DNA of 41,156 nucleotides from Sporolactobacillus inulinus (GTDB lineage: Bacteria > Bacillota > Bacilli > Bacillales > Sporolactobacillaceae), in the NCBI RefSeq assembly GCF_006539285.1, contig NZ_BJMS01000034.1, forward strand, positions 1 to 41,156, in the 5' to 3' direction. Under the pieces are notes generated by a model. It searched no databases. It saw only the letters and a program-made list of their open reading frames with translations, and had not been told where the DNA came from. The translations under genes and the position numbers were made by a program. Shown one piece after another: positions 35,680-41,156 of the stretch; the first letter of the stretch is position 1; the number at the start of each line of letters is the position of its first letter.

Positions 35680-36147
35680 ATGAAGACATTAGATGAATTT
35701 AAAAAGTTTCTTACACGAGGAAATGTGATCGATCTTGCGATTGGGGTAATTATTGGGACCGCGTTTGGCAAGATCGTCAGCTCGCTTGTCACAGATGTGA
35801 TCATGCCGCCAATCGGGCTGTTGCTTGGCAAAGTTGATTTCAGCAGTCTATACATCAATTTATCGGGACACACGTACGGCAGTTTAGAAGCAGCAAAAAA
35901 AGCCGGTGCACCAACGATAAATTATGGTCTTTTTATCAATAATGTGATTAACTTCATCATTATCGCATTTGTCATTTTCTGCGCCATTAAAATGTTGCAA
36001 AAAGCGACTCCAAAAAAGGAAGCTGCTGCGACAACAAAGACTTGTCCGTACTGCTTCTCCTCGATCCCGATCAAGGCAACGAAATGTGCGCACTGTACTG
36101 CAGATCTTCCTGATGAATCAAATCAGCAGCCGATTCACACAGATTAA
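35680..36147 (+). CDS. mscL: Large-conductance mechanosensitive channel with zinc ribbon
   Basis: A 155-residue MscL. The N-terminal amphipathic helix and first pore helix ([28 protein letters not shown]) and second helix ([20 protein letters not shown]) are canonical. The channel opens under membrane tension to release solutes in osmotic downshock. Unusual is the C-terminal tail: instead of only the cytosolic helix bundle, it has C122-x2-C125-x10-C136-x2-C139, a zinc-ribbon pattern (CPYC...CAHC). The ATG at 35680 follows GGGTGGG by five bases; a GTG two codons upstream is also possible. It stands alone and ends at a strong terminator. Confidence 0.95.
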   Translation: MKTLDEFKKFLTRGNVIDLAIGVIIGTAFGKIVSSLVTDVIMPPIGLLLGKVDFSSLYINLSGHTYGSLEAAKKAGAPTINYGLFINNVINFIIIAFVIFCAIKMLQKATPKKEAAATTKTCPYCFSSIPIKATKCAHCTADLPDESNQQPIHTD

Positions 36148-36159
36148 CCTGTTGAATAA

Positions 36160-36202
36160 GGGTGTCTCAAAAGTCCGTTTTTTACTTTGAGACGCCCTTT
36201 TT
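36160..36202 (+). terminator. Terminator of mscL
   Basis: GGGTGTCTCAAAAGT (36160-36174) pairs with ACTTTGAGACGCCC (36184-36197), followed by five T. The GGGTGTCTC arm is shared with the hairpin at 19325. Confidence 0.88.
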
Positions 36203-36204
36203 GG

Positions 36205-36335
36205 CATAAATGCTGAATCAAGTGCTCCGTGGGAACCCGCGAGCGAAGAAGAGTTCCGCAGCTCAGGAGGCTCCTGGAGCGCAGTATACGTTTATTCGAG
36301 CGCCCCTTGCGAGACGGCCAATTTTTATATAAAAA
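36205..36335. repeat. Possible degenerate intergenic repeat
   Basis: Between the mscL terminator and the next gene lies a GC-richer stretch without an ORF, with paired motifs such as GAACCCGCGAGC...AGAAGAGTTC and GGAGGCTCCTGGAGC. Its style recalls the non-coding repeats scattered through Bacillales genomes (CTCCTG-rich blocks), but I see no second copy in this window. Confidence 0.3.
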
Positions 36336-36419
36336 TTAGCTCTGTTTTCTCAATTTCTTCTAAAGCTTATGTATAATGAATAGGAAGAATGAAATTGATA
36401 CAAAGGATGTTCATCAGAC

Positions 36420-36695
36420 ATGGATAAATGGGTTATGATCGGTCTTCTTTTTTTATCGTGCAGCATCGCTCTCTATTGTTTCCGCAAAAAAGCATTTTTG
36501 ATACGACTCGGCTTGCAGTACATGAATAAGCCTATACGATTTCTCACGACTGTGAGTATTATCCTGTTCATTGCCGGTGTTTATACCGTACTTTCCCCTC
36601 TACTTACCGTCATGATGGGCGCCGATTACTGGATCCTTTTTATCATCGGCATACTTGGTTGTCTGATGCTGCTCATTCTGCTTTTGCTTCCTTAA
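36420..36695 (+). CDS. Small three-helix membrane protein, unknown
   Basis: A 91-residue very hydrophobic protein with three predicted helices (about 3-20, 40-62 and 68-90) and a basic loop (FRKKAFLIRLGLQYMNKPIRF) between the first two. I do not recognise the family; YtpI-like small membrane proteins of Bacillus have a similar size. AAAGGATG lies upstream, but at 13 bases, a long spacing. The stop overlaps the stop of the convergent Nudix gene (shared TTAA). The consistent hydrophobic pattern and exact fit between neighbours support a real gene. Confidence 0.65.
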   Translation: MDKWVMIGLLFLSCSIALYCFRKKAFLIRLGLQYMNKPIRFLTTVSIILFIAGVYTVLSPLLTVMMGADYWILFIIGILGCLMLLILLLLP

Positions 36696-37183
36696 CGAAG
36701 GACTGCTTCGTGAAGTGGGCGAACTTCTGTGCGGACAATTTCGTCTCCGTCAAAGACACAGTGGTAATCTACCGGGCGGTTTGTTTCGTCAAGCGTATGT
36801 TTCAGAAAGAAACGGATGGACGGAACAATTCCAAAGTTATCCTCAGAAAGAATCCAAGAAATATCCTTTAATGCCAATATCCCCTCACGTGTCGCGCGTG
36901 GTAAATCCATAACCTCTTGCGCTGAGATATTGGCAAGGAACACATACATTCCTTGTATCGGTTCTTTGTCTGGTTCCCAGGTGACAATCCCTCGAAACTG
37001 CTGATCATGAACGACAATGCCGGTTTCTTCCCAAATCTCACGTATCACACACGCTTCAGGCGTTTCTCCCGGTTCCAATTTTCCTCCAACACCGTTCCAT
37101 GCCCCCTGCCACGGCGCTTTCTGCCGATTAATCATTAATAGCTTCTCATGAATTTTCAAAAAAGCGATGGTGTATTTTAACAC
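36692..37183 (-). CDS. Nudix hydrolase, MutX/MutT-like
   Basis: A 163-residue Nudix protein. The Nudix box is complete: G34-x5-E40-x7-R48-E49-I-W-E52-E53-x-G55-I56, with the metal-binding glutamates present. AWNGVGGKLEPGE and the 150-160-residue length resemble MutX-type 8-oxo-dGTP diphosphatases of Gram-positive bacteria. Nudix specificity cannot be read from the box alone. It would sanitise oxidised nucleotides or hydrolyse another nucleoside diphosphate. The GTG at 37183 follows GAGGAG by ten bases. A perfect TATAAT on the minus strand lies about 50 bases upstream. Confidence 0.85.
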   Translation of the reverse strand: MLKYTIAFLKIHEKLLMINRQKAPWQGAWNGVGGKLEPGETPEACVIREIWEETGIVVHDQQFRGIVTWEPDKEPIQGMYVFLANISAQEVMDLPRATREGILALKDISWILSEDNFGIVPSIRFFLKHTLDETNRPVDYHCVFDGDEIVRTEVRPLHEAVLR

Positions 37184-37234
37184 GGGCTCACAACTCCTCG
37201 ATGCGGATTCTAAATATAAAGGTTTCTTGCACTA

Positions 37235-37240
37235 ATTATA
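37235..37240 (-). promoter_or_regulatory. -10 box of the Nudix gene
   Basis: TATAAT on the minus strand, 52 bases upstream of the GTG. The -35 region is unclear (AGTTGA at about 17-18 bases). Confidence 0.4.
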
Positions 37241-37284
37241 ACAGAACGTACCAAGATCAACTTTGAAAAATTTCAGATAAACAG

Positions 37285-37332
37285 TTGACAGAACGTTTGT
37301 TTGCTTTTACAATAATATCAGAACATTTGTTC
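37285..37332 (+). promoter_or_regulatory. PC4-like gene promoter with two LexA boxes
   Basis: TTGACA (37285-37290), a 17-base spacer, and TACAAT (37308-37313) make a near-consensus sigma-A promoter. GAACGTTTGTTT (37291-37302) lies in the spacer, and GAACATTTGTTC (37321-37332) lies over the predicted transcription start. Both follow the GAAC-N4-GTTY pattern of the Bacillus LexA box, and the second has perfect arms. Two operators over one strong promoter predict tight SOS repression. Confidence 0.75.
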
Positions 37333-37358
37333 AAATCATTTAAAGAGGTGATTATAAG

Positions 37359-37646
37359 ATGGCAGATTCAAATTCAGAAGTAACATTCGCTATTGTTGAG
37401 CACTATGGCGTGCTTGCAACGGAAAGCAGCGGTTGGACTAAGGAGTTTAATTTAGTCAGCTGGAACCAGCGCGAAGCAAAATACGATATACGCAGCTGGG
37501 CCCCCGACAAGAAAAAAATGCGTCGAGGTATTACGTTGACCGGCCTTGAGTGCGACACGCTTAAACGTTTATTAAACCGCCACCCCCTTGCTTCGTCCGC
37601 TTCAAACACTTCTAACGGAACACCCGTCCAAATTTCCCAGTCCTGA
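37359..37646 (+). CDS. PC4/YdbC-like ssDNA-binding protein
   Basis: A 95-residue protein. The core (about 7-75) matches the YdbC/PC4 family of Firmicutes: FAIVEHYGVLATESSGWTKE, NLVSWNQREAKYDIRSWAPD, and KKMRRGITLTGLE. The Lactococcus homologue YdbC is a PC4-like dimer that binds single-stranded DNA. A flexible tail of about 20 residues rich in Ser, Asn and Pro follows. AGAGGTG lies nine bases before the ATG at 37359. The promoter carries two LexA boxes, so a role on ssDNA exposed during damage or replication stress is a strong inference. It is transcribed alone. The minus-strand frame over it is a shadow. Confidence 0.88.
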   Translation: MADSNSEVTFAIVEHYGVLATESSGWTKEFNLVSWNQREAKYDIRSWAPDKKKMRRGITLTGLECDTLKRLLNRHPLASSASNTSNGTPVQISQS

Positions 37647-37790
37647 TGTTCATTGAGCCGACTTCGGTATCCGGTCCCTCGATCTTCAAATTCAAGAGTG
37701 CAACACAAATTTCTCAAATTATACGAATCATTCCCCTCTTCATATTGACACCTGCTTCTCGATTCCATAAACTAAAAAAGAACAAGAGTA

Positions 37791-37806
37791 TGTCAATTTA
37801 GTGACA
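37791..37806. promoter_or_regulatory. TGTCA-N6-TGACA dyad upstream of menA
   Basis: The inverted repeat TGTCA (37791-37795)/TGACA (37802-37806) lies about 85 bases before menA. An inverted copy of its right arm, AATTGTCGC (37848-37856), lies nearer the gene. It may be an operator, but I cannot assign a regulator. Confidence 0.3.
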
Positions 37807-37888
37807 ATTACCAGCGTTTTTCGTGCATGAAATCTATGAACCTGCTAAATTGTCGCATAACAGTATCTTTTAATTGTGGGAGAGATTG

Positions 37889-38806
37889 ATGATGGGGGAA
37901 CGAGCACTCGAAAAAAATACCGGCTTTAAAAAATGGTGGTTAATGCTCCGACCGCATACCTTATCTGCTTCATTTGTACCGGTAGCCCTTGGAACAGCAC
38001 TTGTATTACCAGTAAAAAGCCCCAATATACGTTTATTTGTTGCAATGCTGATCGCCTCAATGCTGATTCAGATCGCAACAAATCTGTTCAATGAATATTT
38101 TGATTATAAGCGCGGATTGGATGATGAGCATTCTGTAGGGATTGGCGGCAGCATCGTGCGTGACGGCTTTCATCCAAAAACGATTCTCAGACTCGCTTTT
38201 GCACTCTGTTTTACCGCGATGCTTATTGGTGTTTATATTTGCGCCAACAGCAGTTGGTGGATTGCCTTGGTTGGTTCAATCTGCATCCTAACCGGATATC
38301 TCTACTCCGGAGGTCCTTATCCGATCGCCTATACGCCTTTTGGCGAACTCGTTTCCGGTTTATTCATGGGGGTGTTTATTATCTGGATTTCATTTTTCAT
38401 CCAGACGGGAACACTCACGCTTAACTGCATCCTGATTTCGATTCCGATTGGCCTGTTAGTTGGTGGCATTAACATGGCAAACAATATTCGTGATCTGGAA
38501 GGCGATCAAGCAAAAGGCCGGTTGACGTTGCCGATCTTGCTTGGTCGAGAAAAAGCGATCAAAGTGCTGGCAGGTGTATTCGCTTTTTCCTATGCTTGGA
38601 TTATCGGTCTCATGGTCTTTCGTGTGGAGTCGGCTTGGCTGCTGATTGTTTTTGCCAGCCTGCCTAAAGCCATTCAAGCTGCCAAACGTTTTCAGATGAA
38701 GACAAAAGCAATTCAGATGATGCCCGCGATGAAGGCAACCGCCCAAATGCAGACCTTGTTCGGTATCCTTCTTTCCTTAGGGGTTGTGCTTGACCATTAT
38801 ATTTAA
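37889..38806 (+). CDS. menA: 1,4-dihydroxy-2-naphthoate prenyltransferase
   Basis: A 305-residue UbiA-family membrane enzyme with eight or nine helices. The first Asp-rich motif is NLFNEYFDYKRGLD (N68, D72, D78), and the second is NNIRDLEGDQAKGRLTLP (D202, D206). Together these bind Mg2+ and the prenyl diphosphate. LRPHTLSASFVPVALG is the typical MenA entry. It joins the polyprenyl chain to DHNA, giving demethylmenaquinone for the respiratory chain. The ATG at 37889 follows GGGAGAG; a TTG 15 bases upstream is less likely. It is transcribed alone; the other men genes are not in the window. Confidence 0.94.
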   Translation: MMGERALEKNTGFKKWWLMLRPHTLSASFVPVALGTALVLPVKSPNIRLFVAMLIASMLIQIATNLFNEYFDYKRGLDDEHSVGIGGSIVRDGFHPKTILRLAFALCFTAMLIGVYICANSSWWIALVGSICILTGYLYSGGPYPIAYTPFGELVSGLFMGVFIIWISFFIQTGTLTLNCILISIPIGLLVGGINMANNIRDLEGDQAKGRLTLPILLGREKAIKVLAGVFAFSYAWIIGLMVFRVESAWLLIVFASLPKAIQAAKRFQMKTKAIQMMPAMKATAQMQTLFGILLSLGVVLDHYI

Positions 38807-38961
38807 TTCACCCTTTCGAAACTAAAGTACTGCAGCAAATGTTTCCACGTGTGTTCGGCAGACCATAATTGTGTGTTTGATCGTTCACGTTAAGACAGTG
38901 AATGCTAACTATTGTTGTTTCATCGGTTTTGTTGTATACTGATTTTGTAATTGAATAGTGT

Positions 38962-39081
38962 TCCTTCAGGGCAGGGTGGAATTCCCGACCGGCGGTAATG
39001 GCAAACGTCAGAGTCCGCGAGCCGAAAGGCAGATCCGGTGCGAATCCGGAACCGACAGTAAAGTCTGGATGGAAGAAGGAT
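38962..39081 (+). ncRNA. FMN riboswitch (RFN element)
   Basis: All the conserved RFN blocks are present in order: CCTTCAGGGCAGGGTG, ATTCCCGACCGGCGGTAAT, AGTCCGCGAGC, GATCCGGTG...ATCCGGAACCGACAGT, and AAGTCTGGATGGAAGAAGG, which closes stem P1 with the first block. It senses FMN and controls ribU downstream. A terminator at 39148-39178 is the likely expression platform, and the ribU ribosome site may also be hidden in a hairpin. Confidence 0.97.
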
Positions 39082-39147
39082 GATGTGACGCGTTTATTTG
39101 TTGTTGTGCGTATCTTTTGCGTACGCTTTTGAACCGTTGAATTTATT

Positions 39148-39178
39148 GAGCCCAAAGGAACTCCCTTTGGGCTCTTTT
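39148..39178 (+). terminator. Riboswitch-controlled terminator before ribU
   Basis: GAGCCCAAAGG (39148-39158) pairs with CCTTTGGGCTC (39164-39174), followed by TTTT. It lies 67 bases after the FMN aptamer and 90 before ribU, so it is expected to form when FMN is bound. Confidence 0.85.
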
Positions 39179-39235
39179 GACGTTAAAGTTCTTTAAAAGC
39201 GTGCGGATGGCACAGTGTAAATTCTGTCGCATGAT

Positions 39236-39260
39236 CCCCAAATTGTAAACTTATATGGGG
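39236..39260 (+). promoter_or_regulatory. Hairpin over the ribU ribosome-binding site
   Basis: CCCCA (39236-39240) can pair with TGGGG (39256-39260), whose G-run is the ribU Shine-Dalgarno. It is short (5 bp), but it could add translational control to the riboswitch. Confidence 0.3.
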
Positions 39261-39268
39261 GTATTTTG

Positions 39269-39871
39269 ATGAACACATCTTTGAAAAAAATGGTGCTTGT
39301 CTCATTGTTGTCTGCACTTGGCTTTTTAATTATGCTGATTGCCTTTCCAATTCCGCTTTTTCCTGTCTTCCTTACCATGGATTTCAGTGATCTGCCTGCA
39401 CTCATTGGCGCAATCATTTTAGGACCGGGAGCCGGAATCGCAATTGAAGCGATTAAGAATATTCTCCATGTCCTGCTTACGGGATCGCTTACCGTCGTTC
39501 CTGTTGGCGAATTTGCCAACTTTGCTGCCGGAACCATTTTTATCTTGGTTACTTGGAGCTTCTACCGAAAAAAAAGAACAGCACGCTCGCTTTTGTTCGG
39601 CATGATTACGGCCACACTGTCCATGACCGTGATCATGGCAGTCATCAATTATTACTTTATTTTCCCAAGTTATGCTCTGTTTCTCGGATACAGCATTGAC
39701 GCAATGGTTGGCATGTCACAATCGGCAAATCGCGGCATCCACAGCCTTCTGACCTTAATCGTGTATGGAGTTATGCCATTTAATCTACTAAAAGGTGCCG
39801 TCCTCACGTTAATCATGATTCCGGTCAGTGCACGGTTGAAACGATTTATTAATAAGCACCTCGCAGCTTGA
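39269..39871 (+). CDS. ribU: RibU, riboflavin-specific ECF transporter S component
   Basis: A 200-residue integral membrane protein with six helices. The family signature MDFSDLPALIGAIILGPGAGIAIEAIKNIL lies near residues 37-67, and VVPVGEFANFAAGTIFI follows. It binds riboflavin and works with the shared ECF energising module (EcfT and two ATPases encoded elsewhere). An FMN riboswitch with a terminator directly upstream confirms the substrate class. The ATG at 39269 follows GGGGG by seven bases; a TTG three bases upstream is also in frame. Confidence 0.95.
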   Translation: MNTSLKKMVLVSLLSALGFLIMLIAFPIPLFPVFLTMDFSDLPALIGAIILGPGAGIAIEAIKNILHVLLTGSLTVVPVGEFANFAAGTIFILVTWSFYRKKRTARSLLFGMITATLSMTVIMAVINYYFIFPSYALFLGYSIDAMVGMSQSANRGIHSLLTLIVYGVMPFNLLKGAVLTLIMIPVSARLKRFINKHLAA

Positions 39872-39948
39872 AGAAAATGATTTTACTTCATATATAATAG
39901 AAAGAAAAGTTTTGTTGGTCACATAGCCATTGAAAGTCCATACAAATT

Positions 39949-39978
39949 AGAACACCCGCGGCATGCCGCGGGTGTTCT
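39949..39978. terminator. Perfect 30-base palindrome, likely bidirectional terminator
   Basis: Fifteen-base arms with no unpaired loop in the palindrome (core CACCCGCGGCATGCCGCGGGTG) lie between the convergent ribU and YjcZ-like genes. A/T-rich flanks are present, though the T-runs are short (TTCTTC on +, CTAATTTG on -). Confidence 0.8.
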
Positions 39979-40006
39979 TCATCAATACATTAATGAGCAT
40001 CAGTCA

Positions 40007-40102
40007 TTAATAAACGTAAGCTGTACCCACAATGATCAGCAAAATGAACAGAACAACGATTAACGCAAAACTGCCGCTGTATCCACCAGTAGAAGCACCC
40101 AT
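40007..40102 (-). CDS. YjcZ-family small sporulation protein
   Basis: A 31-residue protein: a Gly/Ser-rich start (MGASTGGYSGS) followed by a single helix FALIVVLFILLIIVGTAYVY. This is the pattern of the YjcZ family, whose Bacillus members are tiny sporulation-associated membrane proteins with SGFALIVVLFILLIIVG. AAGGGGCGAG lies upstream of the ATG at 40102. It is too short for usual gene calling. The function in the spore or forespore membrane is not known. The opposite-strand frame over it (40032-40253) is a shadow. Confidence 0.85.
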   Translation of the reverse strand: MGASTGGYSGSFALIVVLFILLIIVGTAYVY

Positions 40103-40215
40103 ATCGTCACTCGCCCCTTCATTTAAAATTATTGAGCTTGTGTCCTTACTCAACACTACATGTTATGCAGAAACCTTTATTTCGTGTGAATGCCAGTGGA
40201 AAACCGGGCAATCAC

Positions 40216-40728
40216 TCATGCCCAAGGCTTGTTCAGTGAGAGTCGCTCTGTAAACGCTTTTGCTTGCCCGCGACGGTTTTTCCTTTGCGTATAGCGCTTT
40301 TCGGCACTCGAATACAGCATCTTCTCTTCTTCACTCTCTGGAATTATTTTCGGTACGATTGTCGGTTTACCCTGATCATCAAGCGCAACAAAAGTTAAAA
40401 AGCAGGTCGTGCACAGCATCCGCACGCCCGTTCGTAGATTTTCAGCAATAACCTTTACGAAAACCTCCATTGATGTATTGTGGGTCCATGTAACGAACGC
40501 TTCCAAACATACCGATGATTGAGTATCAATTGGCCGCAAAAAGTCAACGGAGTCAATAGAAGCAGTCACAACGAGCTCCCGAGCATGTCGATTTGCCGCA
40601 ATGGCTGCAATATTATCAACATACATCATTAATTTTCCTCCGAACAATGTTCCGTGATTATTTGTGTCATTCGGCATAACCTGAGATGAAAGTACTGCGA
40701 ATGAATCTCGTGCTCTTTTCGCTTCCAT
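40216..40728 (-). CDS. Acyl-CoA thioesterase, YkhA-like hotdog protein
   Basis: A 170-residue hotdog-fold protein of the acyl-CoA thioester hydrolase (BACH/YkhA) type. SSQVMPNDTNNHGTLFGGKLMMYVDNIAAIAA (about 13-45) carries the conserved N-x-x-GTLFGG and catalytic Asp region, and the second strand block is TASIDSVDFLRPI. It hydrolyses acyl-CoA, probably medium to long chain, in the cytosol. The ATG at 40728 follows TTGGAGG by six bases. Hairpins lie 20-60 bases upstream in the leader. It is transcribed alone. Confidence 0.9.
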   Translation of the reverse strand: MEAKRARDSFAVLSSQVMPNDTNNHGTLFGGKLMMYVDNIAAIAANRHARELVVTASIDSVDFLRPIDTQSSVCLEAFVTWTHNTSMEVFVKVIAENLRTGVRMLCTTCFLTFVALDDQGKPTIVPKIIPESEEEKMLYSSAEKRYTQRKNRRGQAKAFTERLSLNKPWA

Positions 40729-40744
40729 GACTGTCCTCCAATTT

Positions 40745-40759
40745 TTAGAAAACTTGGCT
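40745..40759. repeat. Short dispersed repeat, copy 2
   Basis: TTAGAAAACTTGGCT, identical to 10440-10454. Here it forms the 3' arm of a CTTGGC-TTT-GCCAAG hairpin (40753-40767), which on the minus strand is followed by TTTTCT. Confidence 0.5.
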
Positions 40760-40789
40760 TTGCCAAGCCTTTGGCGAAGGCAAAGGCTT
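40753..40789 (-). promoter_or_regulatory. Overlapping hairpins in the YkhA-like gene leader
   Basis: Read on the minus strand, AAGCCTTTG/CAAAGGCTT (40789-40765) and CTTGGC/GCCAAG (40767-40753) share three bases, so both cannot form fully. The second is followed by TTTTCT, 24 bases before the start codon. It could act as an attenuator or simply be part of a repeat. Confidence 0.35.
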
Positions 40790-40799
40790 AGCTGCACTT

Positions 40800-41156
40800 A
40801 CACTCGTTTCCTTAAATCTTTTATTTTTTGTACTTTCTTACCAGTGTTAATAAAACGCGACGTATTCATCATTACATTGGAACGCGTTTTGTGTCGCCAT
40901 CATTCTTTTTTTTATCATTTATTTCTCTCATTAACCAGTATAGGTGAACAAGGAGCAGACCGCAAAATTTGCGATTCAATGAAGATGCAACGTGAGGAAA
41001 ATAGTGGACAAAAGTCGCCTCGTCCGTCTCTATTTCACAAAAATATATGCAGAAAACAGCAAAAAATGTATTGACAAAGTGAACACTATTGATCTCATGT
41101 TACAGAACTGTAATCTCGCTAAAACACGGCTGAGACATTAAACCCTTAGAATAGCC
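40800..41156. other. Gene-free window end with promoter-like sequence
   Basis: No ORF with a ribosome site is visible in the last 350 bases. A consensus -35 TTGACA starts at 41072. A perfect dyad TTACAG-AA-CTGTAA lies at about 41101-41114. These probably belong to a gene on the + strand beyond the window, but no good -10 is seen at 17 bases. Confidence 0.4.

Noticed and set aside
36160-36202. GGGTGTCTCAAAAGT as an insertion-sequence end
   Set aside because: It resembles some IS termini, but there is no transposase or target duplication; paired arms plus T-run explain it as the mscL terminator.
37403-37768. 121-codon minus-strand frame over the PC4-like gene
   Set aside because: It has no ribosome site and lies opposite a clear family member with its own promoter.
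40032-40253. 73-codon plus-strand frame
   Set aside because: It is antisense to the YjcZ-like gene and the tail of the thioesterase gene, with no recognisable protein features.

Overview
The window is about 41 kb of a low-to-mid GC Gram-positive chromosome, almost certainly from the order Bacillales. The support is a FabL-type enoyl-ACP reductase, a SwrC-like RND pump, AddAB plus SbcCD in one operon, an FMN riboswitch in front of ribU, a tiny YjcZ-family spore protein, a YppG-like protein, strong AGGAGG ribosome-binding sites and B. subtilis-type LexA boxes. Bacillaceae or Sporolactobacillaceae would fit; the genus cannot be fixed from this window. There is no rRNA, tRNA, insertion sequence, prophage or CRISPR array, so it reads as core chromosome with small accessory patches.

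Layout. 1-2.3 kb: a YppG-like protein, a Rossmann-fold protein, and a divergent pair of Fe-S-assembly-related genes (YitW/DUF59 and Nfu_N). 2.3-4.4 kb: an N-acetylglucosamine PTS permease with a likely GntR/NagR-type operator, then a structured intergenic stretch. 4.6-7.3 kb: asparagine synthetase and a membrane-anchored lysozyme-like protein. 7.3-10.2 kb: an ABC-F ATPase, a 39-aa membrane peptide and a YitT-family protein. 10.7-19.2 kb: an export and antibiotic-response block, with an RND transporter and a five-gene module in which a three-gene ABC exporter operon is divergent from a NarL-type two-component system; this resembles the B. subtilis linearmycin-resistance genes lnrJKLMN.

19.4-31.2 kb: a tightly overlapping operon addB-addA-sbcD-sbcC for double-strand break processing. 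Its promoter carries a LexA (SOS) box. 31.4-36.2 kb: housekeeping and stress genes: a thiamine-binding YqgV-like protein, cyclophilin, PAP2 phosphatase, OsmC-like protein, DUF948 protein, FabL, Cu/Zn superoxide dismutase, and an MscL with a C-terminal zinc ribbon. 36.4-40.8 kb: a small membrane protein, a Nudix hydrolase, a PC4/YdbC-like ssDNA-binding protein under two SOS boxes, MenA, the FMN riboswitch with ribU, a YjcZ-like micro-protein and a YkhA-like thioesterase. The final 350 bases hold only promoter-like and palindromic sequence.

The most interesting signals are: (1) two separate DNA-repair/ssDNA loci in one window (addAB-sbcCD and the PC4-like gene) with well-matched LexA boxes placed over their promoters; (2) the divergent LnrJK/LnrLMN-like module with a perfect dyad in the shared intergenic region; (3) MscL fused to a treble-cysteine zinc ribbon; (4) structured intergenic elements at 4.4-4.6 kb and a hairpin-forming short repeat shared by 10.44 kb and 40.75 kb. 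I found no clearly novel multi-gene system.
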